Source of the DNA: SAR202 cluster bacterium
GTDB taxonomy: Bacteria; Chloroflexota; Dehalococcoidia; Lucifugimonadales; UBA2962
DNA: 64,000 nt
Reading direction: 5' to 3'
Assembly: GCA_009392275.1 (NCBI GenBank)
Contig: VFGV01000022.1
Span: forward strand, 62,001 to 126,000
The stretch's first letter is position 1. Each line of letters begins with the position of its first letter. The notes beneath the pieces were generated by a model. The model ran no database searches and was not told the DNA's origin. It saw only the letters and a program-made list of their open reading frames with translations. Below are positions 8,708 through 17,149 of this stretch, in pieces. A program made the translations under genes and the position numbers.

Positions 8708-8766
8708 ATTTGTGACATTTTTACATGCTTTAAACTTTGTTTAAACCCTACGCCGTACTTTATACT
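8708..8766 (+). promoter_or_regulatory. Promoter region with a tandem TTAAAC repeat (Pho-box-like)
   Basis: TTAAAC occurs at 8730-8735 and again at 8741-8746, exactly 11 bp apart, with weaker T-rich matches further upstream. TTGTTT (8737-8742), 18 bp, then TATACT (8761-8766) gives a plausible sigma-70-type promoter. It is followed by the SelA-like gene, whose start at 8872 has GAGAGG upstream. The repeat spacing equals that of the array before pstC, so shared control is possible, but only two units are good in an AT-rich context. Confidence 0.35.
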
Positions 8767-8871
8767 TATGAAACACCTAGATTAGTCTTGGACCGTTATA
8801 GGCTTCTATTTAGATGCAGTTATTAACTTTTCTAGGTGTATTTAATTAGTTCAAATGAGAGGTTTTTATTC

Positions 8872-10017
8872 ATGAGCGACTGGGGAGAAATATATAGATC
8901 AATCGGAGCGCAACCTGTAATTAATGCTATTGGGAGCGTAACTATGTTAGGAGGATCGACTTCTGTGCCAGAAGTAAAGGACGCAATGGATAAAGCTGAC
9001 TCCAGCTATGTTCCGATGATGGAATTAGAGGAAAAAGCTGGAGAACAAATTGCAAGATTAACTAATGTACCAGCAGCATATGTAACTTCCGGAGCAGGTT
9101 CAGCTCTCACATTGGCTACTGCAGCGTTTATGGCCGGAGATAATGATGACTTCATAGAGCAACTCCCTAATACTGACGGCATGAAAAACGAAATACTTAT
9201 TCAAAGGAAACAACATTATTGGTATGACAGGTGTTTAGAGTTAGCAGGTGCAACACTTGTTACATTTGGTTCTGAAAGTGAAACTACAAAACAAGATTTT
9301 GAAAACGCGATAACTGATAAAACCTGCGCAGTTCATTACTATGCTGATGAACAACGAATAGATCCAATGGCTCTTTCTTTAGAAGATACGATTGATGTAG
9401 CAAAAAAACACAACTTATATGTATTAGTAGATGCTGCAGGACAAATATACCCAACGGAAAATATTGGTAAGTACGTTAGGATGGGGGCTGACATTCAATG
9501 CGTGGCAGCTAAATATCTTGGTGCACCACATTCTGTAGGTTTTGCCCTGGGAACTCAAGAAGCCATTGATAAATTAGCCTTACAATCATTTGTCGGGTAT
9601 GAAGGTAGAAGAATTAGAGGACTTGGCAGGCCACAAAAGGTAGACAGAAGTGAAATAGTCGGGTGTGTTGTCGCTTTAGAAAGATGGATGGGATTAAATC
9701 ACGAAGAACGTCTCACACAAGCAGAAACAATGACACAAACTATCATCAATAAAATTAAACATATATCTACAATAGATGTAGCAATGATAGATAACATCCT
9801 TGGAGTGCAGCCATTCGGGTTAACGATTACGCCTAACTCCACAGCAGATTTTACAGTCGATGACATAATCGAAAGGTTAAAAGCAGGTGATCCTCCTATT
9901 TGGACACGAAAAGCATTCTTCGCGAAAGAAGGTGAGGATTATATGGAAATACATATGTTTGGCTTAAAGCCAGGCGAGGAAAAAATTGTCGGTGATCGAA
10001 TCGTTGAAGTACTGTAG
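8872..10017 (+). CDS. SelA-like PLP-dependent enzyme (aminotransferase class V fold)
   Basis: A 381-aa fold-type I PLP enzyme of the L-seryl-tRNA selenium transferase-like group. Visible: AAYVTSGAGSALTLATAAFMAG (phosphate-binding loop, about residue 70), VLVDAAGQIYP (Asp187, cofactor pyridine nitrogen), and ADIQCVAAKYLGAPHSVGF with Lys214 as the likely Schiff-base lysine. It lacks the N-terminal domain of true SelA (about 460 aa), so it is more likely a lyase or ammonia-lyase type enzyme like DgaE than the selenium transferase. Start 8872 is preferred because GAGAGG lies about 12 bases upstream; 8836 is possible but lacks a binding site. It stands alone between two tRNA genes. Confidence 0.8.
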   Translation: MSDWGEIYRSIGAQPVINAIGSVTMLGGSTSVPEVKDAMDKADSSYVPMMELEEKAGEQIARLTNVPAAYVTSGAGSALTLATAAFMAGDNDDFIEQLPNTDGMKNEILIQRKQHYWYDRCLELAGATLVTFGSESETTKQDFENAITDKTCAVHYYADEQRIDPMALSLEDTIDVAKKHNLYVLVDAAGQIYPTENIGKYVRMGADIQCVAAKYLGAPHSVGFALGTQEAIDKLALQSFVGYEGRRIRGLGRPQKVDRSEIVGCVVALERWMGLNHEERLTQAETMTQTIINKIKHISTIDVAMIDNILGVQPFGLTITPNSTADFTVDDIIERLKAGDPPIWTRKAFFAKEGEDYMEIHMFGLKPGEEKIVGDRIVEVL

Positions 10018-10095
10018 AACTACGGTACTAAGTTAATTTTCGTTTTATAATATTAACTCACTATTTTTTGATATAAATGTCAAGTAATAAATTTT

Positions 10096-10172
10096 GGGCC
10101 AGTAGCTCAGTCGGTTAGAGCGCAGTCCTGATAAGACTGAGGTCCGTGGTTCGAGTCCACGCTGGCCCACCA
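10096..10172 (+). tRNA. tRNA-Ile(GAT)
   Basis: Cloverleaf with acceptor GGGCCAG/CTGGCCC, D arm TAGCTCAGTCGGTTAGAG, anticodon loop CTGATAA (anticodon GAT) and T arm CGTGGTTCGAGTCCACG. CCA is encoded at 10170-10172. It stands outside any rRNA operon, unlike many bacterial tRNA-Ile(GAT) genes. Confidence 0.97.
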
Positions 10173-10200
10173 ACCATTTTGAACTCAGATTCAACTTTGA

Positions 10201-12129
10201 TCAGCGATTTGTTTCAACGTCACTAGATAATTGTTCCCATTCTCTCTCTAACTCTTCAGATTGCTTTTTAAGAGCTTCATGCTTAAGGCCTAATTTAGCT
10301 AATTGCTCCGGATTTTCTATTTCTTTGGGATCAGTAAAAAATCTCTCTAGATTATTCATCTCAGAATTGATATTTTCCAGCTCTAATTCAATCGTTCTTA
10401 TTCTTTGATTTAATTTACGTATTTTATTCACAGAATAACCCCGAGTACTTCTTTCCCGGATATGTTTACCCTTAGTCAGTTGACTTGGATTAGATGCTTT
10501 ATGTTGAATTGAATCATGCTCGGAAAACATTTTGCTGATATTGGATAAGTAACTTGAGTAATCACCTGGATACATAACAAGTCGTCCGTCTTCTACCCTT
10601 ACGATTTTGTTTGCGACTTGATGCATAAAAGTTCGATCATGAGTAATAAAACATAAAGTGCCTTGGTAGTCATTCAATGCATCAATTAAGATTTCTCGTG
10701 ATTCAATATCAAGGTGGTTTGTGGGTTCATCCATAAAAAGTAAATTGCTAGATTGAAGCAATAACTTAGCTAAAGCTACTCGAGCTTTTTCTCCTCCGGA
10801 TAAAACTGATATCGTTTTATTTATATCATCACCTGAGAACAGAAATCCTCCTAGGATATTTCTTACGACCGCTCGTGAACCCCCTCCAGCAACTTCTTCT
10901 AATTCTTGTATTATCGTTTTTCTAGGATTTAAAAGCTCAAGCAAATGTTGAGAGTAATAACCGGTTGTTACATTATGTCCTAATTTCCTTACCCCACTGT
11001 CGAAATCTAAAACCCCTGCTAGTATTTTCAAAATAGTCGATTTACCAGCCCCATTAACTCCTAATAACGCGACTTTATCTCCCCTTTCTAAAGACAAATC
11101 TACTCCTTTATAAACAACGTTCTTGCCGTATGATTTATTTAAATTTTCCAACTGTATTACTTCGGTTCCACTTCTCAACGGTTCAGGGAAAGAGTATCTC
11201 ACTCGCTTGGTGGCTCTCGGTATATCTATCTTTTCAATTTTATCTATGGACTTTAACCTGCTTTGAACTTGCCTCGCCTTTGTCGCTTTTGACCTAAAAC
11301 GCTCTACAAACTTCATCTGTTTCTTTATTTGTTTTTCAGTTCTAGCGGCGGTCGCTTGTTTGGTTTTGAAAACCTGCTCTCTTGATATTAGGTATTCATC
11401 ATAATTGCCCTTTTGTATGACTATCTCCTCCTCTTCGATAGCTAATATTGATGTGGCTACAGAATTCAAAAATGCCCTGTCATGAGAAGTTACAAGAACA
11501 GCACCTTTAAAATTCATTAAGTATTCTTCAAACCATAAATTTGCTTCTAAATCCAAATGATTTGTCGGCTCGTCCAGAAGCAATAAATCAGGTTGATGAA
11601 AAAGCATCTTGCCCAAATAAGCTCTCATAATCCAGCCACCACTGAATTCTCCCATGAGTTTGCCAAAATCAACTTGATTAAAACCTAACCCAGATAAAAT
11701 TGTCTTTGCTTTATGCTCAGAGTTGTCATGAGAATAAATTTCTAAATGATCATTAATTTTTGCCATACGAGTTAACATAGTTGACTGTGTCTGTTTATTG
11801 ATTCGATTAGATAATAAGTCATGAATATCTCTTAGCTCTTTCCGAAGTGTTAAGACTTCCTCCGGTTCTTCGCATACCTCCCGTAATAAAGGCCTGTTAT
11901 CAAGCTTGTATTGTTCCTGTTTTAAATACGCGACCTTGCAATTTCTTTTTAATACTACTTTTCCACGATCGGCATTAGTCTCCCCAGCTAATATATCCAT
12001 TAGCGTTGATTTACCAGAACCATTAGCTCCTACCAGGGCGATACGATCACCAGCAGACACATTTAATGAAAGGTCTGAAAATAAAATTTCATTCCCATAT
12101 GCTTTCGTAAGGTTATTTGCATATAACAT
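10201..12129 (-). CDS. ABC-F family ATPase (translation factor type)
   Basis: A 642-aa soluble protein with two ABC ATPase domains and no membrane segments. Domain 1 has Walker A GANGSGKST (about residue 35), signature FSGGW and Walker B LLLLDEPTNHLDL. Domain 2 has GVNGAGKST, LSGGEKARVALAK and LLFMDEPTNHLDIES. The linker between them is the charged interdomain (P-site tRNA interaction) motif, with KKQMKFVERFRSKATKARQ. A C-terminal coiled coil rich in Lys/Glu (about residues 575-640) resembles Uup/YdiF-like members. ABC-F proteins act on the ribosome, relieving stalls or conferring ribosome protection; the precise role here is not determinable. It is transcribed toward tRNA-Ile and divergent from the IMPase gene. 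Confidence 0.9.
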   Translation of the reverse strand: MLYANNLTKAYGNEILFSDLSLNVSAGDRIALVGANGSGKSTLMDILAGETNADRGKVVLKRNCKVAYLKQEQYKLDNRPLLREVCEEPEEVLTLRKELRDIHDLLSNRINKQTQSTMLTRMAKINDHLEIYSHDNSEHKAKTILSGLGFNQVDFGKLMGEFSGGWIMRAYLGKMLFHQPDLLLLDEPTNHLDLEANLWFEEYLMNFKGAVLVTSHDRAFLNSVATSILAIEEEEIVIQKGNYDEYLISREQVFKTKQATAARTEKQIKKQMKFVERFRSKATKARQVQSRLKSIDKIEKIDIPRATKRVRYSFPEPLRSGTEVIQLENLNKSYGKNVVYKGVDLSLERGDKVALLGVNGAGKSTILKILAGVLDFDSGVRKLGHNVTTGYYSQHLLELLNPRKTIIQELEEVAGGGSRAVVRNILGGFLFSGDDINKTISVLSGGEKARVALAKLLLQSSNLLFMDEPTNHLDIESREILIDALNDYQGTLCFITHDRTFMHQVANKIVRVEDGRLVMYPGDYSSYLSNISKMFSEHDSIQHKASNPSQLTKGKHIRERSTRGYSVNKIRKLNQRIRTIELELENINSEMNNLERFFTDPKEIENPEQLAKLGLKHEALKKQSEELEREWEQLSSDVETNR

Positions 12130-12233
12130 AACTACACTTTATTTAATCATGTATCGTTTTCTTAACCTAGATATGCTAGTTGTATAATTCATATCATGAA
12201 ATCTATTTCAGGATGGTTAGTTACTTACTTGTC

Positions 12234-13037
12234 ATGAATCCATTGGAATCCAATTTACCTGAATTATTGGAATTTGCTGAAAGTCTTGCGGACGCAGCGG
12301 AAGTTCCGATTCTTTCCTATTTCCGTTCCCAGTTGAACATCGAATATAAATCCGATTTGAGTCCGGTAACGGTCGCGGATCAGGATGCAGAATATGCCAT
12401 GCGTGAAATAATTCAGACTCGGTTCCCGAATCATGGCATCATTGGTGAAGAGTACGGAAATCTTAACTCAAGCAGTCCATGGAACTGGGTTCTGGATCCG
12501 ATTGATGGAACTGGAGCATTTATCACAGGTAACCCTCTGTTTGGAACTTTAATCGGGCTGATGCACCAAGAAGAACCGATAATAGGAGTTATAAACGCTC
12601 CCTTAACCGGTGAACGCTGGTCAGCAGCCAAAGGTTTTGAGTGCAGATATCAATACAGGAAGAACCCAAAAACTGTCTGTAAAACTTCCAAGAAAACGGA
12701 TCTTTCAAAAACATTTTTATACAGTACCCATCCCTCGATGTTCGATGAATCACAAACTTCACGCTTGTGTCAGATCCAAACCAAGGTTAAAAATCACAGG
12801 TTTGGAGGAGACTGCTATCTTTATGGCATGCTCGCATCAGGCTGGATCGATTTGGTCATCGAAGCTAACATGAAGCTTTTTGATGTAATGGCCTTGATTC
12901 CAGTTATTCAATGTTCTGGTGGTGAGATCTCTGACTGGGATGGTAATCAAATAAGATCTGGATGGGATGGAACAGTTTTGGCGTCCTCTTCTCAAAAGCT
13001 TCATCAAGAGGCGCTGAAAATGCTACAGGCAAAATAA
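12234..13037 (+). CDS. Inositol monophosphatase-family phosphatase (HisN-like)
   Basis: A 267-aa Mg-dependent phosphatase. The metal-binding residues are in GIIGEEYG (Glu), WVLDPIDGTGAFITG (the DPIDGT motif) and, near the C-terminus, IEANMKLFDVMALIP, where the usual WDxxA is LFDVMA. The tight match to the histidinol-phosphatase/IMPase set suggests it cleaves histidinol phosphate or a sugar/inositol phosphate. Start 12234 is nearest the family start; 12213, with GG just upstream, is possible. Four lines of the gene counted by hand give about 45% G+C against about 33% in the next gene, suggesting a different history. Confidence 0.82.
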   Translation: MNPLESNLPELLEFAESLADAAEVPILSYFRSQLNIEYKSDLSPVTVADQDAEYAMREIIQTRFPNHGIIGEEYGNLNSSSPWNWVLDPIDGTGAFITGNPLFGTLIGLMHQEEPIIGVINAPLTGERWSAAKGFECRYQYRKNPKTVCKTSKKTDLSKTFLYSTHPSMFDESQTSRLCQIQTKVKNHRFGGDCYLYGMLASGWIDLVIEANMKLFDVMALIPVIQCSGGEISDWDGNQIRSGWDGTVLASSSQKLHQEALKMLQAK

Positions 13038-13042
13038 TAAAC

Positions 13043-13774
13043 ATGGAGAATACTGTTAGGTCGACATTTGTAATCAGCGGAATGACCTGCCAAGGATGTG
13101 CAAACACAATACAAGAAGGATTAAACTCTGATCCAGATATCAATTCGGCTCAAGTCATATTAGAAACTAATCAATTAACTATTACCTCAAATCAAAAAAT
13201 GAGCGTACAGCAGGTGGATTCTCTACTTTCAAACTTAGGCAACTATAGTGTTGAAAAAAATAAACCAAATCTATTATCTAAAATAATCAGCTATTTAGAC
13301 TCAAGAAAACCAATACTGCTGGCATTATTAGTGGTGACGGTTTCATCTTTGTCCCTGCAAACTGCATATGGCACATTTGATTGGAATAATTGGTTTACAA
13401 CTTATATGGGAATATTTTTTATAGTATTTTCTTTTTTAAAATTACTAAGCGTAAAAGGGTTTAGTGTAACTTTTTCAAAATATGATATTTTTGCAAAAAA
13501 AATACCCATGTTTGCAGTATCCTATCCATTTATAGAATTGTTATTGGGAGTAGCATTCTTAACTCAAACTCTATTAATTGCAGCAAATATACTTACTTTG
13601 ATCTTTATGGTTTCACAATCCATTGGAGTTGTAAAAGTTCTGCAAAGCAAACAAGAAATACAATGTGCATGTTTAGGGTCTTCAATTAATCTTCCAATTT
13701 CATATCTAACTCTTCTCGAAAATATAATTATGATTCTGATGGCTGGGTACATGAGTTACCAGCTGATAAACTGA
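13043..13774 (+). CDS. HMA-domain / MauE-like membrane fusion protein
   Basis: A 243-aa protein in two parts. Residues 7-70 are a heavy-metal-associated domain with the metal site GMTCQGCA (Cys16, Cys19). Residues about 90-240 form four to five membrane segments resembling MauE/DoxX-like proteins, with a further CAC motif (QEIQCACLGSS) in a loop where MauE relatives have a redox cysteine pair. Inference: a membrane metal or thiol redox handling protein, for example moving copper or mercury or reducing a partner. It begins 5 bases after the IMPase stop codon, so they may be cotranscribed although base composition differs. Confidence 0.72.
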   Translation: MENTVRSTFVISGMTCQGCANTIQEGLNSDPDINSAQVILETNQLTITSNQKMSVQQVDSLLSNLGNYSVEKNKPNLLSKIISYLDSRKPILLALLVVTVSSLSLQTAYGTFDWNNWFTTYMGIFFIVFSFLKLLSVKGFSVTFSKYDIFAKKIPMFAVSYPFIELLLGVAFLTQTLLIAANILTLIFMVSQSIGVVKVLQSKQEIQCACLGSSINLPISYLTLLENIIMILMAGYMSYQLIN

Positions 13775-13850
13775 TTAACTGTCATTCCAACTTTTTTTCA
13801 ATATTTGTTCTTGAGATATTATTGAAAACACAAAACTTTCTGGGCGAATC

Positions 13851-14258
13851 ATGACTAAAACAATTGATTGGATTTTCAACTCTACAAAAACTATAGCGAT
13901 TGTTGGCCTATCTGACAATCCGAACCGACCAAGCAATCAAATAGGATCATACTTGCTAAATTATGGTTATGAAATAATACCGGTCAACCCAAATATAGAT
14001 TCTGTTTTTGGAATCAAAAGCTATGCCGATTTACTTCACATTCCTGTACAAATTGACCTCGTCAATATATTTCGCAGATCCAAATTCATTCAACCTATAG
14101 TTGAAGCTGCGATAAAAATTGGTGTTAAGAGTATATGGATGCAAGATGGTGTTGAAGATGTATATGCATCAAAACTGGCAATCAATGCTGGTATCATGGT
14201 GGTCATGGATGACTGTGTATATAGGCAACATAAAGTTTGGCTCAGGCAAAACAACTAA
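13851..14258 (+). CDS. CoA-binding domain protein (YccU-like)
   Basis: A 135-aa single-domain Rossmann-like protein of the CoA_binding_2 family. It shows KTIAIVGLSDNPNRPSNQIGSYLL (nucleotide-binding start), VNPN, and near the end GVKSIWMQDGVEDVYAS, GIMVVMDDC and a final RQHKVW; the WMQxG and DxC motifs are family signatures. The function is not established; it is presumed to bind CoA or a related ligand in the cytoplasm. The next start (thiL) is 1 base after its stop, indicating a translationally coupled pair. Confidence 0.85.
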   Translation: MTKTIDWIFNSTKTIAIVGLSDNPNRPSNQIGSYLLNYGYEIIPVNPNIDSVFGIKSYADLLHIPVQIDLVNIFRRSKFIQPIVEAAIKIGVKSIWMQDGVEDVYASKLAINAGIMVVMDDCVYRQHKVWLRQNN

Positions 14259-14259
14259 C

Positions 14260-15291
14260 ATGAAAGTTAATCAAATAGGTGAATTTAAGTTAATTGAAAT
14301 TTTAGCTAAAACACTATCCGATAACTACAAACATACAAACCCAGAGACAGTCGTTAATGAGGTTGTTAGTTTAGGTGATGATGCAGCAGCCTGGAATATT
14401 ACTGCGGGTCCGCAAGTATTAACTACAGATACATTGGTAGACAATGTGCACTTTGATTTAAACCTTATTAGTGCGGTGAATATCGGATGGAAATCTATTG
14501 TTGCTTCACAAAGCGATATAGCCGCTATGGGATTAAAGCCTTTATTCGCCACAGTATCTTTGGGATTAACCGGAAATGAAGACGTCAATTTGCTAAAAGA
14601 TATTTATATTGGCATGGCTGATGCTACTTCGCGGTTTGGAGGTAAGGTTGTAGGTGGAGATACAGTAAGATCTAACACGTTTTTCATCTCTATATCCATG
14701 ATAGGCCATGATGTATTTAGTGAATCTCATACCGCTCCTCTTCAAAGATCTATGGCAAAAGATGGAGATTTGATAGCTGTCACCGGATATCTAGGATCAT
14801 CTTCCGGAGGATTGCAAATTTTACAAAATAAAACTATCGACCAATCTAAATATCGAAACATAATTGAATCTCATACTAGACCGCAACCGCAAGTCGATGT
14901 CGGCTCTTGGATCGCCCGGAATGGCATAAAGTGCGCTACAGATATAAGTGATGGGCTGATAGCAGATTTGGAACATATATGTAAGGCTAGTAACGTAGGC
15001 ATGAAAATAATAATTGATTCAATCCCAGTAAGTTCAGAATTAAAAAACATTTTCCCTAATGATTGGCGATTGCTTTCAATGACAGGCGGAGAGGATTATC
15101 AACTTGTTTTTACCGGAGATAAAGAATTGATATATAAAGCCATTAAAACGTTAACAACTCCCATTACTGTAATTGGCGAAGTTAATAATGATTATCCTAA
15201 AATAAGCGTTTTCAACAAAAATGGTGGGGAAATAAATTATACATACTCTGGTTTTGATCATTTCGAAAACAAAAAAATGGAGATTAGCTAA
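14260..15291 (+). CDS. thiL: Thiamine-monophosphate kinase ThiL
   Basis: A 343-aa ATP-dependent kinase that phosphorylates thiamine monophosphate to thiamine diphosphate, the last step of thiamine cofactor synthesis. Visible motifs of the PurM/ThiL fold: SLGDDAAAW (about residue 32), TTDTLVDNVHFD, SDIAAMG, KVVGGDTVRSN, ATDISDGLIADLEHI and MTGGEDYQLVF. The same fold includes SelD, but ThiL-specific GDDAA and the absence of the SelD N-terminal Cys/Sec loop settle it. The reading frame is open upstream to 14119, but Met at 14260 directly follows the CoA-binding gene's stop and matches the family start. No TPP riboswitch was seen upstream. Confidence 0.92.
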   Translation: MKVNQIGEFKLIEILAKTLSDNYKHTNPETVVNEVVSLGDDAAAWNITAGPQVLTTDTLVDNVHFDLNLISAVNIGWKSIVASQSDIAAMGLKPLFATVSLGLTGNEDVNLLKDIYIGMADATSRFGGKVVGGDTVRSNTFFISISMIGHDVFSESHTAPLQRSMAKDGDLIAVTGYLGSSSGGLQILQNKTIDQSKYRNIIESHTRPQPQVDVGSWIARNGIKCATDISDGLIADLEHICKASNVGMKIIIDSIPVSSELKNIFPNDWRLLSMTGGEDYQLVFTGDKELIYKAIKTLTTPITVIGEVNNDYPKISVFNKNGGEINYTYSGFDHFENKKMEIS

Positions 15292-15292
15292 A

Positions 15293-15589
15293 TTGGAAAA
15301 GATAGAAGTGCATATCACATCAGATGGAGATTCCAGGCCAAGCGAGATTATTTCTGACTTACGCACAGTAACTGAAGCGTTATTTCATCCAATGCAAATG
15401 TGTGGTTTTCTTGACGAATCAGATAGCATGCATTTGTGCCCTCAAATTGAACGAAGGCAAACTTGCCCTCACGTATCGGATGATAAAACTTTTAACCACG
15501 AATCATACCGGAAAACACTAGAACGCGAGAGGAAAGCATCGTTAAGGGTGTATTACTCTCACGCAAACCTCAGCTTATATTTGACTTAG
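15293..15589 (+). CDS. Small hypothetical protein with Cys/His pairs
   Basis: A TTG at 15293, 1 base after the thiL stop and with GGAG 10 bases upstream (inside thiL), would give a 98-aa protein. It contains HITSDGDSRPSE, then M-C-G, H-L-C-P and T-C-P-H motifs within about 35 residues, which could bind a metal, then a basic stretch (YRKTLERERKASLR). I do not recognise a family. The tight coupling to thiL and the open frame support a real gene, but coding quality is uncertain. Confidence 0.4.
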   Translation: MEKIEVHITSDGDSRPSEIISDLRTVTEALFHPMQMCGFLDESDSMHLCPQIERRQTCPHVSDDKTFNHESYRKTLERERKASLRVYYSHANLSLYLT

Positions 15590-15624
15590 GGTTCATATAA
15601 AATTTTTAAACGAAAGGATTAGTT

Positions 15625-16182
15625 ATGGCTAGAGTCCCATATGTAAAACGTGAAGATTTAGCAGATCATCATAAACCTATATTTGATCAGGTGGCTAAAA
15701 CGAGAGGTTCTGTCCAAAATGTATTTGGGGCATTAATGAATAGCCCTGAGGGTGCAGAGGTAGTTACTTCAGTCGGTGAGTATATAAGGTACAAATCTAA
15801 TCTTGACCCAGCAATAAGAGAAACAGCTATCTTAACAACTGCCAAAGAGTTAAATAACAGTTATGAATGGGCTCAACATGAACCAGTTGCTCGGGATGTG
15901 GGAGTAAGAGATGAAGTCATAGATGCAATACTATCGGGCAAGGGTCCAATGGGTCTGCCACCTAAGGAAGGTATTTTTATACAAGCTGCAAGGGAAATCG
16001 TACAAGATGCAACTTTAAATAAAAACACCTTTGATGCTCTCGAACATTTATTAGGTGCTGAAATGACAATTGATTTATTAATAACTGTCGGATACTACTC
16101 GATGGTAGCCCGACTTATTTCAGCACTCGATGTAGATTTCGATGACTGGCTAGATTTAAACAAGAATTTTAACGATAATTAG
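15625..16182 (+). CDS. Carboxymuconolactone decarboxylase/AhpD-like protein
   Basis: A 185-aa protein of the CMD/AhpD fold: LDPAIRETAILTTAKELNNSYEWAQHEPVARDVGV is the typical alpha-helical active-site region. The CxxC pair of AhpD alkylhydroperoxide reductases is absent; the position reads NNSYEWAQH, with Glu and His as in 4-carboxymuconolactone decarboxylases. The reaction is therefore unknown, but is not classical thiol peroxidase chemistry. It has a good ribosome binding site (AAAGGA, 15613-15618) and stands alone before a promoter region. Confidence 0.8.
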   Translation: MARVPYVKREDLADHHKPIFDQVAKTRGSVQNVFGALMNSPEGAEVVTSVGEYIRYKSNLDPAIRETAILTTAKELNNSYEWAQHEPVARDVGVRDEVIDAILSGKGPMGLPPKEGIFIQAAREIVQDATLNKNTFDALEHLLGAEMTIDLLITVGYYSMVARLISALDVDFDDWLDLNKNFNDN

Positions 16183-16216
16183 AGTCAAACGCACTAAATA
16201 TTTAAAAACAGGAATG

Positions 16217-16246
16217 TAGACTATATTATACTTGTACATGTATAAT
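16217..16246 (+). promoter_or_regulatory. Candidate sigma-70-type promoter for the ABC/two-component operon
   Basis: TAGACT (16217-16222), 18 bp, TATAAT (16241-16246). It leaves a 5' leader of about 160 bases before the TTG start at 16411. A weak 11-bp spaced pair, TTTAAT at 16327 and TTAAAC at 16338, lies in the leader and may be chance in AT-rich DNA. Confidence 0.4.
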
Positions 16247-16410
16247 GCGGTATATGGTTGACATGCCGGATATGCAGGTTTACCTTTGTGTTATAAAGCA
16301 AAAAACGAATAGGTAATTAATATCGTTTTAATGAAAATTAAACATTGAAATAGAAAATTCCAGTACTATTGCAGTAAGTGAATCACCAGACAGAGATAAG
16401 GAAATGAAAT

Positions 16411-17124
16411 TTGAATAACCAAGACCAAATAAATAATGCCTCAGATGCAGTTATAGTGGCGGAAAACGTAACTAAAACTTATGATACTGGTCGCATCAAA
16501 GTCACCGCACTAAACGATGTAACCCTCACCGTTGATCGCGGCGAAATGGTAGCAGTAATGGGGCCCAGTGGTTGTGGTAAAACAACACTTCTAAACTGCC
16601 TGTCAGGGTTAGATGAAATATCTAGCGGCACAGTCAAAATAAACAATACAGAACTCTCTACTATGTCAGATAAAGTCAAAACCAAGTATCGAGCCCAAAG
16701 AATGGGATACATTTTCCAGGCTTTCAATCTACTACCTGTTCTTACTGCACGTGAGAACGTTGAGATGCCTTTACTTGTTTCAGGCACGTCGGCTAAAGAT
16801 GCAAAGGAGTCAGCGGAAAATGCATTGGATTTAGTTGGCCTTACAGATTGGATGGAACACTATCCTGCTGAGCTGTCAGGAGGTCAGATTCAAAGGGTAA
16901 CTATAGCCAGGTCTTTAGTTAATACCCCTGAGATTGTCTGGGCAGATGAACCGACAGGAAACCTGGACAGTGAAAACGCAAAAGACGTAATGAAATTAAT
17001 GATAAAACTTAACTCCGAGAACAACCAGACATTTGTAATTGTCACCCACTCTGATGAAGTAGCAGCTTTAACGAACAGAACGATATTTATGAGAGATGGT
17101 GTAATCGAAAGTGATAGCAAGTAG
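16411..17124 (+). CDS. ABC transporter ATP-binding protein (MacB/LolD type)
   Basis: A 237-aa cytoplasmic ATPase. Visible: Walker A GPSGCGKTT (about residue 50), Q-loop FQAFNLLPVLTARENV, signature LSGGQIQRVTIARSL, Walker B IVWADEPTGNLDSE, and switch His in VTHSDEVA. GPSGCGKTT with FNLLP and GNLDS is typical of the LolD/MacB/FtsE subgroup that partners FtsX-like permeases. The start is TTG at 16411 with AAGGAA about 8 bases upstream; the nearby ATG at 16404 gives only a four-codon frame. The FtsX-like permease follows 25 bases later. Confidence 0.92.
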   Translation: MNNQDQINNASDAVIVAENVTKTYDTGRIKVTALNDVTLTVDRGEMVAVMGPSGCGKTTLLNCLSGLDEISSGTVKINNTELSTMSDKVKTKYRAQRMGYIFQAFNLLPVLTARENVEMPLLVSGTSAKDAKESAENALDLVGLTDWMEHYPAELSGGQIQRVTIARSLVNTPEIVWADEPTGNLDSENAKDVMKLMIKLNSENNQTFVIVTHSDEVAALTNRTIFMRDGVIESDSK

Positions 17125-17149
17125 GAAAAAGAAGAGTAAGAGGATTTAA

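Noticed and set aside
8872-10017. True selenocysteine synthase SelA close to a selenoprotein
   Set aside because: The enzyme has the SelA-like PLP core but lacks the N-terminal domain and is about 80 residues shorter; it resembles lyase-type members. It should not be counted as Sec machinery.
14260-15291. SelD (selenophosphate synthetase)
   Set aside because: The fold is shared, but the motifs GDDAA, DISDGL and GGEDYQL are those of ThiL, and there is no N-terminal Cys/Sec loop.
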